Origin: Holophagales bacterium | GTDB lineage: Bacteria > Acidobacteriota > Thermoanaerobaculia > UBA5066 | NCBI GenBank assembly: GCA_016716705.1 | Contig: JADJVF010000025.1 | Span: 1-57,018, forward strand | Length of the DNA: 57,018 bases | Direction of reading: 5' to 3' | Shown here: positions 20,988-29,444 of the stretch, one piece after another | Position numbering within the stretch: position 1 is the stretch's first letter | Layout of the letters: every line of letters starts with the position of its first letter | The notes under the pieces: generated by a model | Databases searched by the model: none | Told to the model about the DNA's origin: nothing | Seen by the model: the letters and a program-made list of their open reading frames with translations, nothing else | Translations under genes and position numbers: made by a program

Positions 20988-22629
20988 GCGGCACCTCCCG
21001 CCGGCGGGGTGTGGCCTGCCGCGGCAGCCTCCCCGGCCGCGATCTTCGCCTCGTACTCCTCGCGGAAGTAGTGGAGGGTCGACGCGACCGGGTTCGGAGC
21101 GCTCTGGCCGAGGCCGCAGAGGCTCGTCGACTTCACGACCTCGCAGAGGTGCTCGAGGAGCGCGAGCTCGCGCGCCGTCGCCTCGCCAGCCGAGATCTGC
21201 CGGAGGAGCTCGTGCATCTGCGCCGTGCCGACCCGGCAGGGGACGCACTTGCCGCACGACTCGTCCATGCAGAACTCCATGAAGAACTTGGCGACGTCGA
21301 CCATCGACGACGTCTCGTCCATGACGATCATTCCGCCCGACCCCATGATCGAGCCGAGCTTCGCGAGGGACTCGTAGTCGCACGGCATGTCGAGGCCCGA
21401 TTCCGGGATGCAGCCGCCCGAGGGACCGCCCGTCTGGACGGCCTTGAACGCCTTGCCGTCGGGCACGCCGCCGCCGATGTCGAAGATGATCTCGCGCAGC
21501 GGCATCCCCATCGGCACCTCGATGAGGCCGGTGTTGGTGATTGCGCCCGCGAGGGCGAAGACCTTCGTCCCGCGGCTCTTGGCCGTGCCGATCTTCGCGA
21601 ACCACTCCGGGCCGTTGCGGAGAATCGTCGGGATGTTGGCGAGCGTCTCGACGTTGTTGATGAGCGTCGGATAGCCCCAGAGACCCGACTCCGCGGGTAC
21701 GGGGGCCGGGGGCGCGGTGTGCCGCGCCCCCCCTCGACGGAGGCGATGAGGGCCGTCTCCTCGCCGCAGACGAAGGCGCCGGCGCCGAGCCGGATGTCGA
21801 CGTTGAAGCTGAACGTCGTCCCGCCGATGTTCGCGCCGAGCAGGCCCATCTTCTCGGCCTGCTTGATCGCGAGCTTGAGGCGCTTGATCGCGAGCGGGTA
21901 TTCCGCCCGGACGTAGACGAACCCCTGCTGCGCCCCGACCGCGTAGCCCGCCAGCGCCATTCCCTCGAGGATCCGGTGAGGGTCGCTCTCGAGGACCGCG
22001 CGGTCCATGAACGCTCCCGGGTCCCCCTCGTCGCCGTTGCAGATGACGAACTTCCTCGTCCCCTGGGACTTGTTCACGGTGGCCCATTTGAGCCCCGTCG
22101 GGTAGCCCGCACCGCCCCGGCCCCTCAGGCCCGACCGCGTCACCTGCTGGACGACGCCGATCGGCGTCATCGCGGTCAGCGTGTCGATGAGGGCGAGGTA
22201 GCCGTCGGCGGCGATGTACTCCTCGATCCGCTCCGGGTCGATCCGGCCGCAGTTCTCGAGGACGATCTTCTGCTGCCGGGCGAAGAATGGCGCCTCCAGG
22301 TCCCCCTGTATCCGCGCCACCGGCTCGCCGCCGAGCGCGTCGACGATGGCGGACGCGTCCTCGGGGGCCACCCCCTGGTAGAGGACCTTCTCCTTCTCGA
22401 CGGCGACGAGGGGACCGGCCGCGCAGAGGCCCATGCAGCCGACGCCGCGGACCTTGCAGCAGTCCTTCTTTCCCTTCGCCTCGACCGCCTTCTCGAGCTC
22501 CTCCTTGACCTTGTCGCTCTGGAGGGAGAGGCAGCTCGCCGCGACGCAGACGTTGATCTGGTGCCCGACGGCGTCCCTGGCTTCGCGTTCGGCCTGGGAG
22601 ATCTGGGAGAGGTCTTCAATGCTGATCAT
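20984..22629 (-). CDS. hoxF: diaphorase flavoprotein subunit HoxF (one frame break)
   Basis: NAD(H)- and FMN-binding subunit, homologous to NuoF, about 548 residues. It has the N-terminal thioredoxin-like [2Fe-2S] domain (INVCVAASC, RGVGCMGLC), then the FMN/NAD fold (GRGGAGYPTGLKW, NGDEGDPGAFMDR, VCGEETALIASVEG), then the C-terminal [4Fe-4S] site (ESCGKCVPCRVGT with a later Cys). A missing base at about 21692-21697 breaks the frame between RPPYP and AESGLWGYPTLINNVE. ATG at 22629 lies inside the hoxE 3' end (14-bp overlap). Confidence 0.95.
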
Positions 22630-23125
22630 GGCTCATCCACTCCTCGACCTTCGCCACGACCTGCGCCGGCGTCAGCTTGGCGGCCACCGCTCCGTCGAGG
22701 ACGGCGGCGGGGGCCAGACCGCAGGAGCCGATGCAACGCGCCGTCAGGACGGAGACCTGTCCGTCGGGCGACGTGGTCCCGGACTTCAGGTCGAACTTCT
22801 TCTCCAGGACGTTCATGATCTGGTCGGCCCCCTTGATGTAGCAGGCCGTGCCGGTGCAGACGACGCAGGTGTGGCGGCCCTGCGGCTTGAGCGTGAAGAA
22901 GTTGTAGAACGTCGCCACGCCGTAGACCTTGGAGAGGGGAATCCTCAGCTCCGTCGCCACCATCCGGAGCACGTCGTTCTCGAGGAATCCGTAGGCCTCC
23001 TGGGCGCTGTGAAGCGCCTCGATGAGCGCGTGAGACTTGTGCCCGTGCCGCCGCATGGTCGCCTCGACGAGGCGCCAGCGGTTGTCCTTCGGCGCGGGGG
23101 CTCCTTTCGCAGGTTCCGGTGTCAT
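22616..23125 (-). CDS. hoxE: diaphorase subunit HoxE
   Basis: NuoE-like thioredoxin-fold [2Fe-2S] subunit, 169 residues. Four Cys ligands lie in CTGTAC and ARCIGSCG; upstream is the helical block LIEALHSAQEAYGFL and KVYGVATFYNFF, both typical of NuoE. ATG at 23125 has a strong GGAGGAG ribosome site 5 bp away. First gene of hoxEFUYH; its presence makes this the five-subunit form known from cyanobacteria and several other phyla. An intrinsic-terminator-like hairpin lies in its leader. Confidence 0.95.
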   Translation of the reverse strand: MTPEPAKGAPAPKDNRWRLVEATMRRHGHKSHALIEALHSAQEAYGFLENDVLRMVATELRIPLSKVYGVATFYNFFTLKPQGRHTCVVCTGTACYIKGADQIMNVLEKKFDLKSGTTSPDGQVSVLTARCIGSCGLAPAAVLDGAVAAKLTPAQVVAKVEEWMSHDQH

Positions 23126-23149
23126 GCTTCTCCTCCCCCCCGAAAGACG

Positions 23150-23174
23150 AAAAAGGCGGCCCCGCGGGGGCCGC
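23150..23174 (-). terminator. terminator-like hairpin in the hoxE leader
   Basis: An 8-bp GCGGCCCC stem with a 3-base loop (23156-23163 pairing with 23167-23174), followed on the minus strand by TTTTT. It lies about 25 nt upstream of hoxE, ahead of its ribosome site, and no minus-strand gene ends upstream of it. It could stop antisense or readthrough transcripts, or act as an attenuator for the hox operon. Confidence 0.6.
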
Positions 23175-23262
23175 GCTCAGAGTTCGAATCCGGGGGAAAT
23201 CACGTCCAAAAGGCTAGCACGCGACGTCGTCTCACACCCCGCTGGCGAACCGAATCGTTCCT

Positions 23263-23290
23263 TTGTGAACAGGACTTGTAGAGCTAAACT
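23263..23290 (+). promoter_or_regulatory. candidate sigma70-type promoter for the Ntn-hydrolase gene
   Basis: TTGTGA (23263-23268), a 16-bp spacer, then TAAACT (23285-23290) in a locally AT-richer stretch, about 170 bp upstream of the gene at 23462. The ten bases GAGCTAAACT recur at 32988. Elsewhere, the 335-bp divergent region 23126-23461 holds only the hox leader hairpin. Confidence 0.35.
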
Positions 23291-23461
23291 GTACGTTTTT
23301 CGACCCGTCGCGTTCAGGAGCCGGCGCCGCCGTTGGCGCCTCGCCCTGGCGGGGCCGGCGGCCCGGTCCTGTCCCGGGGCGGCCGTCCGGCGGCACGGCG
23401 GGAGACAATGCAGTCGCCCGGCAACCGGGCGCTCCGAGTCGCACCTCGAGAAAGGGCCGTG

Positions 23462-24556
23462 ATGACCGACTCCCCTCTTTCCCGCCGCCAGCTCCTCGGG
23501 ACGGCCGCGTTCGCCGGAGCCGCCGCGCTCCTCCCCCGAGACCTCGCGGGTCAGGCCGCGGCGCCGGCACCCGCGCCGGCCGCGAACGGGTTCGTCATCG
23601 TCACCTCCGCCAACGGCCTCGAGGCCGCGAAGGTGGCGCGCCAGGCGCTCATCCAGGGGAAGGACCCGCTCGACGCGGCGATCGCCGGCGTGAACGTCGC
23701 CGAGCTCGACCCGGACGACGTCACCGTCGGCTACGGCGGCATCCCGAACGAGGAGGGAGTCGTCGAGCTGGACGCCGCCGTCATGGACGGCCGGACGATG
23801 AGGGCCGGCGCCGTCGCGGCGTTGACGGGCGTCAAGACGCCGTCCAGGGTTGCCCGGCTCGTCATGGACAGGACCGACCGCGTCTTCCTCGTCGGAGCCG
23901 GGGCGCGCCGCTTCGCGACCGCCCACGGCTTCCCCGACGAGGACCTCCTGACCGAGAAGACCCGGAAGATCTGGCTGCACTGGAAGAACCGCCTCTCCGA
24001 CCTCGACGACTGGATCGAGGCGGCCCGCGACGCCGAGGACCCCGACGTGAAGCGCTTCCTCGAGAAGTACGGGAAGGGGCTCTTTCGTCCTCAGGGGACG
24101 ATCCACCTGTCCGTCCGCTCGGCGAAGGGGGACCTGGTCGGCGTCACGACGACCTCCGGCCTCTTCTTCAAGATTCCCGGGCGCGTCGGCGACTCCCCCG
24201 TCGTCGGCGCCGGCCTCTACTCCGAGAACGGCGTCGGCTCCGCCGGGTCCACGGGCCGCGGGGAGGCGAACCTCGTCACCTGCGGGTCGCACACCGTCGT
24301 CGAGTACCTCCGCAACGGCCTCGCCCCCGAGGAGGCGTGCCTCAGGGCCCTGAAGCGGATCGCGGAAAAGACCCACCTCGTCCCGCGCCACCGCGACGAC
24401 AAGGGACGGCCGACGTTCAACGTGAATTTCTACTGCGTCGACGCGGCGGGGCGAGCCGCCGGCGCCGCCCTCTGGAGCGGCGGGAAGTACGTCGTCGGAG
24501 ACACCGATGGCGTCCGCACCCTCGAGAGCGCGTGGCTCTACAGGAAGGACGCCTGA
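23462..24556 (+). CDS. Tat-exported N4-(beta-N-acetylglucosaminyl)-L-asparaginase-like Ntn hydrolase
   Basis: A 364-residue periplasmic hydrolase of the glycosylasparaginase/isoaspartyl peptidase family. The N-terminus has a twin-arginine signal (SRRQLLG, then a hydrophobic run ending LAGQAA). The precursor is expected to cut itself before Thr213 in QGTIHLSV, freeing the catalytic Thr. Conserved downstream blocks: VTTTSGL, KIPGRVGDSPVVGAGLY, GSAGSTGRGE. It would remove asparagine-linked sugar stubs or related amides from scavenged glycopeptides. ATG at 23462 is the first that gives a proper Tat signal. It precedes the M16 peptidase by 70 bp on the same strand, so the pair probably works in protein salvage. 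Confidence 0.87.
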   Translation: MTDSPLSRRQLLGTAAFAGAAALLPRDLAGQAAAPAPAPAANGFVIVTSANGLEAAKVARQALIQGKDPLDAAIAGVNVAELDPDDVTVGYGGIPNEEGVVELDAAVMDGRTMRAGAVAALTGVKTPSRVARLVMDRTDRVFLVGAGARRFATAHGFPDEDLLTEKTRKIWLHWKNRLSDLDDWIEAARDAEDPDVKRFLEKYGKGLFRPQGTIHLSVRSAKGDLVGVTTTSGLFFKIPGRVGDSPVVGAGLYSENGVGSAGSTGRGEANLVTCGSHTVVEYLRNGLAPEEACLRALKRIAEKTHLVPRHRDDKGRPTFNVNFYCVDAAGRAAGAALWSGGKYVVGDTDGVRTLESAWLYRKDA

Positions 24557-24626
24557 GCGTCCCGTTCCCGACCCGAACCCGAACGACAGACCACCGGCGC
24601 GCCCCGGCGCGCCTCAGAGGAGACCG

Positions 24627-27482
24627 ATGAACCGACGGACCGCCCCGATCGTCCCCGCCATCGCCTTCGCCCTCGCGGCGAGCGCCCATGCGGCCACCCC
24701 CGCCTCGAAAGGTCCCGAGATGTCCAGAGACCTGCTCCCCTTCCAGGCCACCGAGACGACCCTCCCGAACGGCCTCAAGGTCATCATCGTCCCGACGGGC
24801 TTCCCGAACCTCGTCTCGCTCCAGATCCCGGTCCAGACCGGATCGCGCAACGAGGTCGAGCCGGGCAAGTCGGGCTTCGCCCACTTCTTCGAGCACATGA
24901 TGTTCCGGGGAACGAAGGCGTACCCGCCCGAGAAGTACCAGGCGATCCTGACGAAGGCCGGCGCCAGGCAGAACGCCTACACCACCGACGACTACACGAA
25001 CTACCACACGACGTTCGCGAAGGAGGACCTCGAGAAGATCCTCGAGATCGAGGCGGACCGATTCCAGAACCTCCTCTACCCCGAGGAGGCCTTCAAGACC
25101 GAGTCGCGCGCCGTCCTCGGCGAGTACAACAAGAACAGCGCGAACCCGATGTCGAAGCTGTTCGAGGCGACGCAGGACGCCGCCTTCACGACGCACACCT
25201 ACAAGCACACGACGATGGGCTTCCTCAAGGACATCGAGGACATGCCCAACCAGTTCGCCTACTCGAAGACGTTCTTCGACCGCTGGTACCGGCCGGAGTA
25301 CGCGACCGTCATCGTCGCGGGCGACGTCGACCCGGCGAAGGTCCTCCCCCTCGTCGAGAAGTACTGGGGCTCCTGGAAGCGCGGGAGCTACTCCGTCGAG
25401 ATCCCCGCGGAGCCGGCGCCGACGGGGCCGAAGACGGTCCACGTCCCCTGGACGACGCCGACGCTCCCGTGGGTCGTCGTCTCCTTCCGCGGCCCCGCCT
25501 TCTCCACGACGGCCAAAGACTGGGCGGCCCTCGACGTCCTCCTCGACCTCGCCTTCGGTCCCACCTCCGACGCGTACAAGAAGCTGGTCGAGACCGAGCA
25601 GAAGGTCGACCAGCTCTTCCCGTACCTTCCCGCCAGCGCCGACCCGCAGCTGCTCACGGCGGGGGCGCGCGTGAAGAAGATCGAGGACGTCGTCGCCGTC
25701 CGCGACGAGATCCTGAAGACCTTCGCCTGGCTGCGCACCGAGCCGGTTCCGGCCCGCCGCCTCGCCGACGCCAAGGCGAACGCCCGCTACGGCCTCGTGA
25801 AGAGCCTCGACAACACGGACGCGATCGCCGGCACGCTCGCGCGCTACGTTCGCCACCGGCGCGAGTACGGCACGCTGAACGAGCTCTACCGGCTCTACGA
25901 CACCCTCACCCCGGAGGACCTGCGGTCCGCCGCGGCGAAGTACGTCGTCGACGCCGGCCTCGTCCTCACGACTCTCTCGCACGAGGCGCCTCCCGCTCCG
26001 CTCGCCCAGGTTCCGTCCCTCGCGGCGTTCGCGCCCCCTTCCGGCGTCCCCGAGGGGCTCGCGCTCCTCGAGAAGCCCTCGCCCCTCCCGCAGGTCACCT
26101 TCAAGCTCCTCTTCGCGGCCGGTTCCGCCCACGACCCGAAGGGGAAAGAGGGTCTCGCCGCGCTGACGGCCGCCATGGTCGCCGAGGCCGGCTCGAAGGA
26201 GACCGGGATCGACGAGATCAGGAAGGCGCTCTTCCCGATGGCCGCGACGTTCCGCGCCCAGGTCGACAAGGAGATGACCGTCTTCACCGGGAGCGTCCAC
26301 CGCGACAACGGGCGCGCCTACCTCGACATCGCGCTTCCCCAGCTCCTCACCCCCGGCTTCCGCGAGGAGGACTTCCGGCGCCTCAAGGACGCCCAGAAGA
26401 ACGCCCTCGCCCAGGACCTCATCGCCAACAACGAAGAGGAGCTCGGCAAGGAGCGCCTCCAGACCGTCGTCTTCGCCGGCACGCCCTACGCGCACCCGGC
26501 CCTCGGGACGCTCGCGGGAATCGACGCCATCACCCTCGACGACGTGAAGTCCTTCTGGAGGGCGGCCTACACCCGTGCGGCGCTCACCGTCGGCCTCGCG
26601 GGCGACGTCCCCGCCGACCTGAAAATGCGTTTCCTGTCGCGCCTCGGCGAGCTTCCCGCGGGACCGGCGCTCCCGGCCCCGGCCGGGGTGAAGGGGCGGG
26701 CGCCGCAGGCCCTCGAGGTCGAGATCATCCAGAAGGAGACGCGGGCGACCGCCGTCTCTTTCGGCCTGCCGATCGACGTCACCCGCTCCCACGCGGACTT
26801 TGCCGCCCTCTCGGTCGCCCGCGCCTTCCTCGGCGAGCACCGCTCGTCGATGTCGCACCTCTACCAGCGGATCCGCGAGCTGCGTGGAATGAACTACGGC
26901 GACTACGCCTACATCGAGGCCTTCCCCGGCGGCATGTACCAGTTCTTCCCCGACCCGAACGTGGCGCGCCGGGCGCAGCTCTTCGAGGTCTGGATTCGCC
27001 CCGTCGCACCGGCGAACGGTCCGATGGCCCTGAAGATCGCCCTCCACGAGCTGGACCTCTTCATCCGGAAGGGAATCTCCGAGGCCGACTTCCAGGCGAC
27101 GCGCGACTACCTCATGAAGAACGTCTACCTCCTCACCTCGACGCAGGGGGAGGAGCTGGGCTACGCCCTCGATTCGAAGTGGTACGGAATCGGCGAGTAC
27201 GTCCCGTACATGAGGGAGCGCCTCGCGAAGCTCACCCGCGCCGACGTGAACAGGGCGATCCGCAAGCATCTCTCGTCCGAGAAGCTGACCGTCGTCGTCG
27301 TCACGAAGGACGCCGAGGGGCTGAGGAAGCAGCTTCTCTCGCCCGACCCGTCGACGATCGCGTACGATGCCCCGAAACCCCCGGAGGTCCTTGCAGAAGA
27401 CAAGGTCATCGGCGCGAAGAAGCTCGGACTGACCCCGGAACGCGTTCGCATCACTCCCGTCGCCGACGTCTTCGCACGCTGA
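24627..27482 (+). CDS. M16-family zinc peptidase, two-domain secreted form
   Basis: A 951-residue pitrilysin-like peptidase with a signal peptide (MNRRTAPIVPAIAFALAASAHA). The first M16 half carries the inverted zinc motif HFFEHM with the distal Glu in the ESRAVLGEYNKN segment, so it is the active half; the second half (from LPQVTFKLLFAAGS) lacks HxxEH and is the usual inactive partner. ATG at 24627 is preceded by AGAGGAG. It degrades peptides in the periplasm or outside the cell. Followed after 11 bp by the DUF4282-like gene. Confidence 0.92.
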   Translation: MNRRTAPIVPAIAFALAASAHAATPASKGPEMSRDLLPFQATETTLPNGLKVIIVPTGFPNLVSLQIPVQTGSRNEVEPGKSGFAHFFEHMMFRGTKAYPPEKYQAILTKAGARQNAYTTDDYTNYHTTFAKEDLEKILEIEADRFQNLLYPEEAFKTESRAVLGEYNKNSANPMSKLFEATQDAAFTTHTYKHTTMGFLKDIEDMPNQFAYSKTFFDRWYRPEYATVIVAGDVDPAKVLPLVEKYWGSWKRGSYSVEIPAEPAPTGPKTVHVPWTTPTLPWVVVSFRGPAFSTTAKDWAALDVLLDLAFGPTSDAYKKLVETEQKVDQLFPYLPASADPQLLTAGARVKKIEDVVAVRDEILKTFAWLRTEPVPARRLADAKANARYGLVKSLDNTDAIAGTLARYVRHRREYGTLNELYRLYDTLTPEDLRSAAAKYVVDAGLVLTTLSHEAPPAPLAQVPSLAAFAPPSGVPEGLALLEKPSPLPQVTFKLLFAAGSAHDPKGKEGLAALTAAMVAEAGSKETGIDEIRKALFPMAATFRAQVDKEMTVFTGSVHRDNGRAYLDIALPQLLTPGFREEDFRRLKDAQKNALAQDLIANNEEELGKERLQTVVFAGTPYAHPALGTLAGIDAITLDDVKSFWRAAYTRAALTVGLAGDVPADLKMRFLSRLGELPAGPALPAPAGVKGRAPQALEVEIIQKETRATAVSFGLPIDVTRSHADFAALSVARAFLGEHRSSMSHLYQRIRELRGMNYGDYAYIEAFPGGMYQFFPDPNVARRAQLFEVWIRPVAPANGPMALKIALHELDLFIRKGISEADFQATRDYLMKNVYLLTSTQGEELGYALDSKWYGIGEYVPYMRERLAKLTRADVNRAIRKHLSSEKLTVVVVTKDAEGLRKQLLSPDPSTIAYDAPKPPEVLAEDKVIGAKKLGLTPERVRITPVADVFAR

Positions 27483-27493
27483 AAGGAGTGGAG

Positions 27494-28120
27494 ATGCCCG
27501 AAGAGACGTATTTCGTCGCAGTGGACGGCCGCCAGCTCGACGGAGAGCAGGACATGGGGCAGGTCCGGCAGATCTGTTCGCAGTACGCCGGCCGCCAGGT
27601 CATGGTCTGGAACGAGTCGCTCGGGTCGTGGACCGACCCGAAGACGCTCCCGTCGTTCCGCGTGAGCGCCGCCCCGGCCCCCGCGCCGGCCCCGGCCCCC
27701 GCGCCGATGCCCGCTCCCGCGCCCGTTCGCCACCCCGCGGCGCCCCGGGAGGCCGGCCCCGCCGCCGCCGCGGCCGCTGCGACCGGCGCAGCCATGGGGA
27801 GCGTGATGACGGAGGACGCCGGCGCGCTCAAGGGGCTCATCGACATCAGGTTCGAGAACCTCGTCGCCCCGAAGCTCCTCCGGCTCCTCTACGTCGTGCT
27901 GATCGTCCTCTGTGGCCTGGGCGCGCTCGGAGGGATCCTGTCGGGCCTCCAGACGATGGCGACAGGCATCCGCTTCGGGGTCTTCGGCGTGATCGTCACC
28001 GGCATCGTGATGATGGTCATCGGGCCGGTCCTCGCCGTCTTCTATCTCGCGCTGATGCGCGTCCTCTTCGAGGGAGTCCACGTCCTTTTCCAGATCCGGG
28101 AGAAGCTCGGCAAGAGCTGA
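27494..28120 (+). CDS. DUF4282-like membrane protein with N-terminal GYF_2-like domain
   Basis: A 208-residue protein in three parts. Residues 1-55 resemble the bacterial GYF_2 domain (TYFVAVDGRQLDG, WNESLGSWTDPKTL). Residues 56-100 are a Pro/Ala linker. The C-terminal part (LIDIRFENLVAPKLLRLLYVV onward) has two membrane helices and ends FLALMRVLFEGVHVLFQI-like, as in DUF4282 proteins. AGGAG precedes ATG 27494. Function unknown; probably an inner-membrane protein that binds another protein through the small N-terminal domain. Confidence 0.7.
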   Translation: MPEETYFVAVDGRQLDGEQDMGQVRQICSQYAGRQVMVWNESLGSWTDPKTLPSFRVSAAPAPAPAPAPAPMPAPAPVRHPAAPREAGPAAAAAAATGAAMGSVMTEDAGALKGLIDIRFENLVAPKLLRLLYVVLIVLCGLGALGGILSGLQTMATGIRFGVFGVIVTGIVMMVIGPVLAVFYLALMRVLFEGVHVLFQIREKLGKS

Positions 28121-28150
28121 GCCGGACTTCCCTGAAGGGTCCCAGACGAC

Positions 28151-28180
28151 CGAAGGCCGGGCCCGCGGGCCCGGCCTTCG
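28151..28180. terminator. bidirectional terminator (30-bp perfect palindrome)
   Basis: CGAAGGCCGGGCCCG followed by its exact complement. It lies between the convergent DUF4282-like gene (plus) and the FHA/RDD gene (minus). It has no long T run, so termination strength is uncertain. Confidence 0.7.
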
Positions 28181-28207
28181 CCGTTTCGGGTCGGAAGCGA
28201 AGAGGAG

Positions 28208-29344
28208 CTACCGGATCTTCAGGACCCGGGTCTTCGCGATCATGTCGTGAAGGCCCTTCTTCTCCGGGTTGAACGCGATCATGAAGAAGCCGATGTAGAG
28301 GATGAAGCCGCTCACCATGTAGCCGACGAGGCGCATGAAGGCGGTCCCCCAGCCGAGCGGCTCCTCGCCGTCCTCCCGGACGATCCTCAGGCCGAGCATC
28401 TTCTTCCCGGGGGTAGCGCCCCGGGTGGCCGGGAACCAGAGGTTGTAGCCGAGGCCGACGGCCGTGCCGAGAAGGAACGAGAGGAACGGCAGGATCATGG
28501 CGAAGGCGCCGGGGCTCTCGCCGCTCGCCGCCGCGCGGAAGGAAATCAGGAACGTCGGGGCCCAGATGATCGCCATCAGGAACCCGACGATGGCGTAGTC
28601 GATCATGAAGGCGAGGAACCGGATCCAGAAGCCGGCCGGCTCTCCCTCGATGGGCGCTTCGTCACCGAAGTAGGCGGGGGGAGCCGCAGACGGCACGGGC
28701 GCGGGAGCCATCGGCGCCGGACGGCCGGCCATCGGGGCCGGCGCGGGAGGCGGCGCCGGGCGCGGGGCGGCCATGGGAGCGGGCGGCGGCATCGGCGCGG
28801 GCCGTGACGGGGCGGGAGTCGGACCCGGAATCGGCGTCGGCGGGGGCGAGGGCCGGCGCAACGGCACGGGCTCCGGGACGGTGGCCGGGTCGAAAGACGG
28901 GGCGGAAGGACGCGGCGCCGGAGGAGGTGGCGAGGGGGCGGCGACGGGCGCGTGCGGGGGCGGCTGGTAGGCGGGGGCCGGAGCGGGAGCCGGCTTCATG
29001 GACATCCCCATCCCCTGCACGTCCAGCAAGGCCGTCCCCTCCGGGTCGTAGACGCCCTGGATCTCGAACAGCGTCTTGCCGACGCGGATCTGATCCCCCG
29101 GCTTCAGGCGCTGCTCGGTGACCCGCTGGCCGTTCACCCAGCTTCCGTTCGCGCTGTTGTTGTCGACGAGGACGTGCCCGTCCGGCTCCTCCACGATCCG
29201 GGCGTGGTGCCGCGAGACCGCGTGGTCTTCGAGGACGAGACTGTTTTCCTTGCCTCGACCGATCAGGACCTCTTTTCCCGCAAGCGGGATCGTCTGGTCC
29301 TTCAGGGCCGGGTCCGGCGATTCCAGGACTTTCAGAAAAGCCAT
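28208..29344 (-). CDS. FHA-domain and RDD-domain membrane protein
   Basis: A 378-residue protein. Residues 1-100 form an FHA phosphothreonine-binding domain (IGRGKENSLVLEDHAVSRHHARI, DNNSANGSWVNGQRV). Residues 115-225 are a Pro/Ala linker with many PAPAP units. The C-terminal RDD-family part has membrane helices (FWIRFLAFMIDYAIVG, then RGATPGKKMLGLRIV). It probably links Ser/Thr phosphorylation signals to the membrane. ATG 29344 starts the FHA domain directly; an in-frame extension upstream is unlike any domain. Its 5' end is 100 bp from the divergent tricorn gene. Confidence 0.85.
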   Translation of the reverse strand: MAFLKVLESPDPALKDQTIPLAGKEVLIGRGKENSLVLEDHAVSRHHARIVEEPDGHVLVDNNSANGSWVNGQRVTEQRLKPGDQIRVGKTLFEIQGVYDPEGTALLDVQGMGMSMKPAPAPAPAYQPPPHAPVAAPSPPPPAPRPSAPSFDPATVPEPVPLRRPSPPPTPIPGPTPAPSRPAPMPPPAPMAAPRPAPPPAPAPMAGRPAPMAPAPVPSAAPPAYFGDEAPIEGEPAGFWIRFLAFMIDYAIVGFLMAIIWAPTFLISFRAAASGESPGAFAMILPFLSFLLGTAVGLGYNLWFPATRGATPGKKMLGLRIVREDGEEPLGWGTAFMRLVGYMVSGFILYIGFFMIAFNPEKKGLHDMIAKTRVLKIR

Positions 29345-29444
29345 CGATTCCGCCTCGCTGAAGTACTCGGGATTTTCGGGGATGATGAACCAGAACCCCG
29401 CAAAGCGAAAGGACGGCCGGAAGGGCGTCGGGCAGAATCGGCCC

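Noticed and set aside
23175..23200. tRNA T-arm-like GAGTTCGAATCC in the hox leader
   Set aside because: The flanking bases do not form a T stem, and no acceptor, D or anticodon arm can be found around it.
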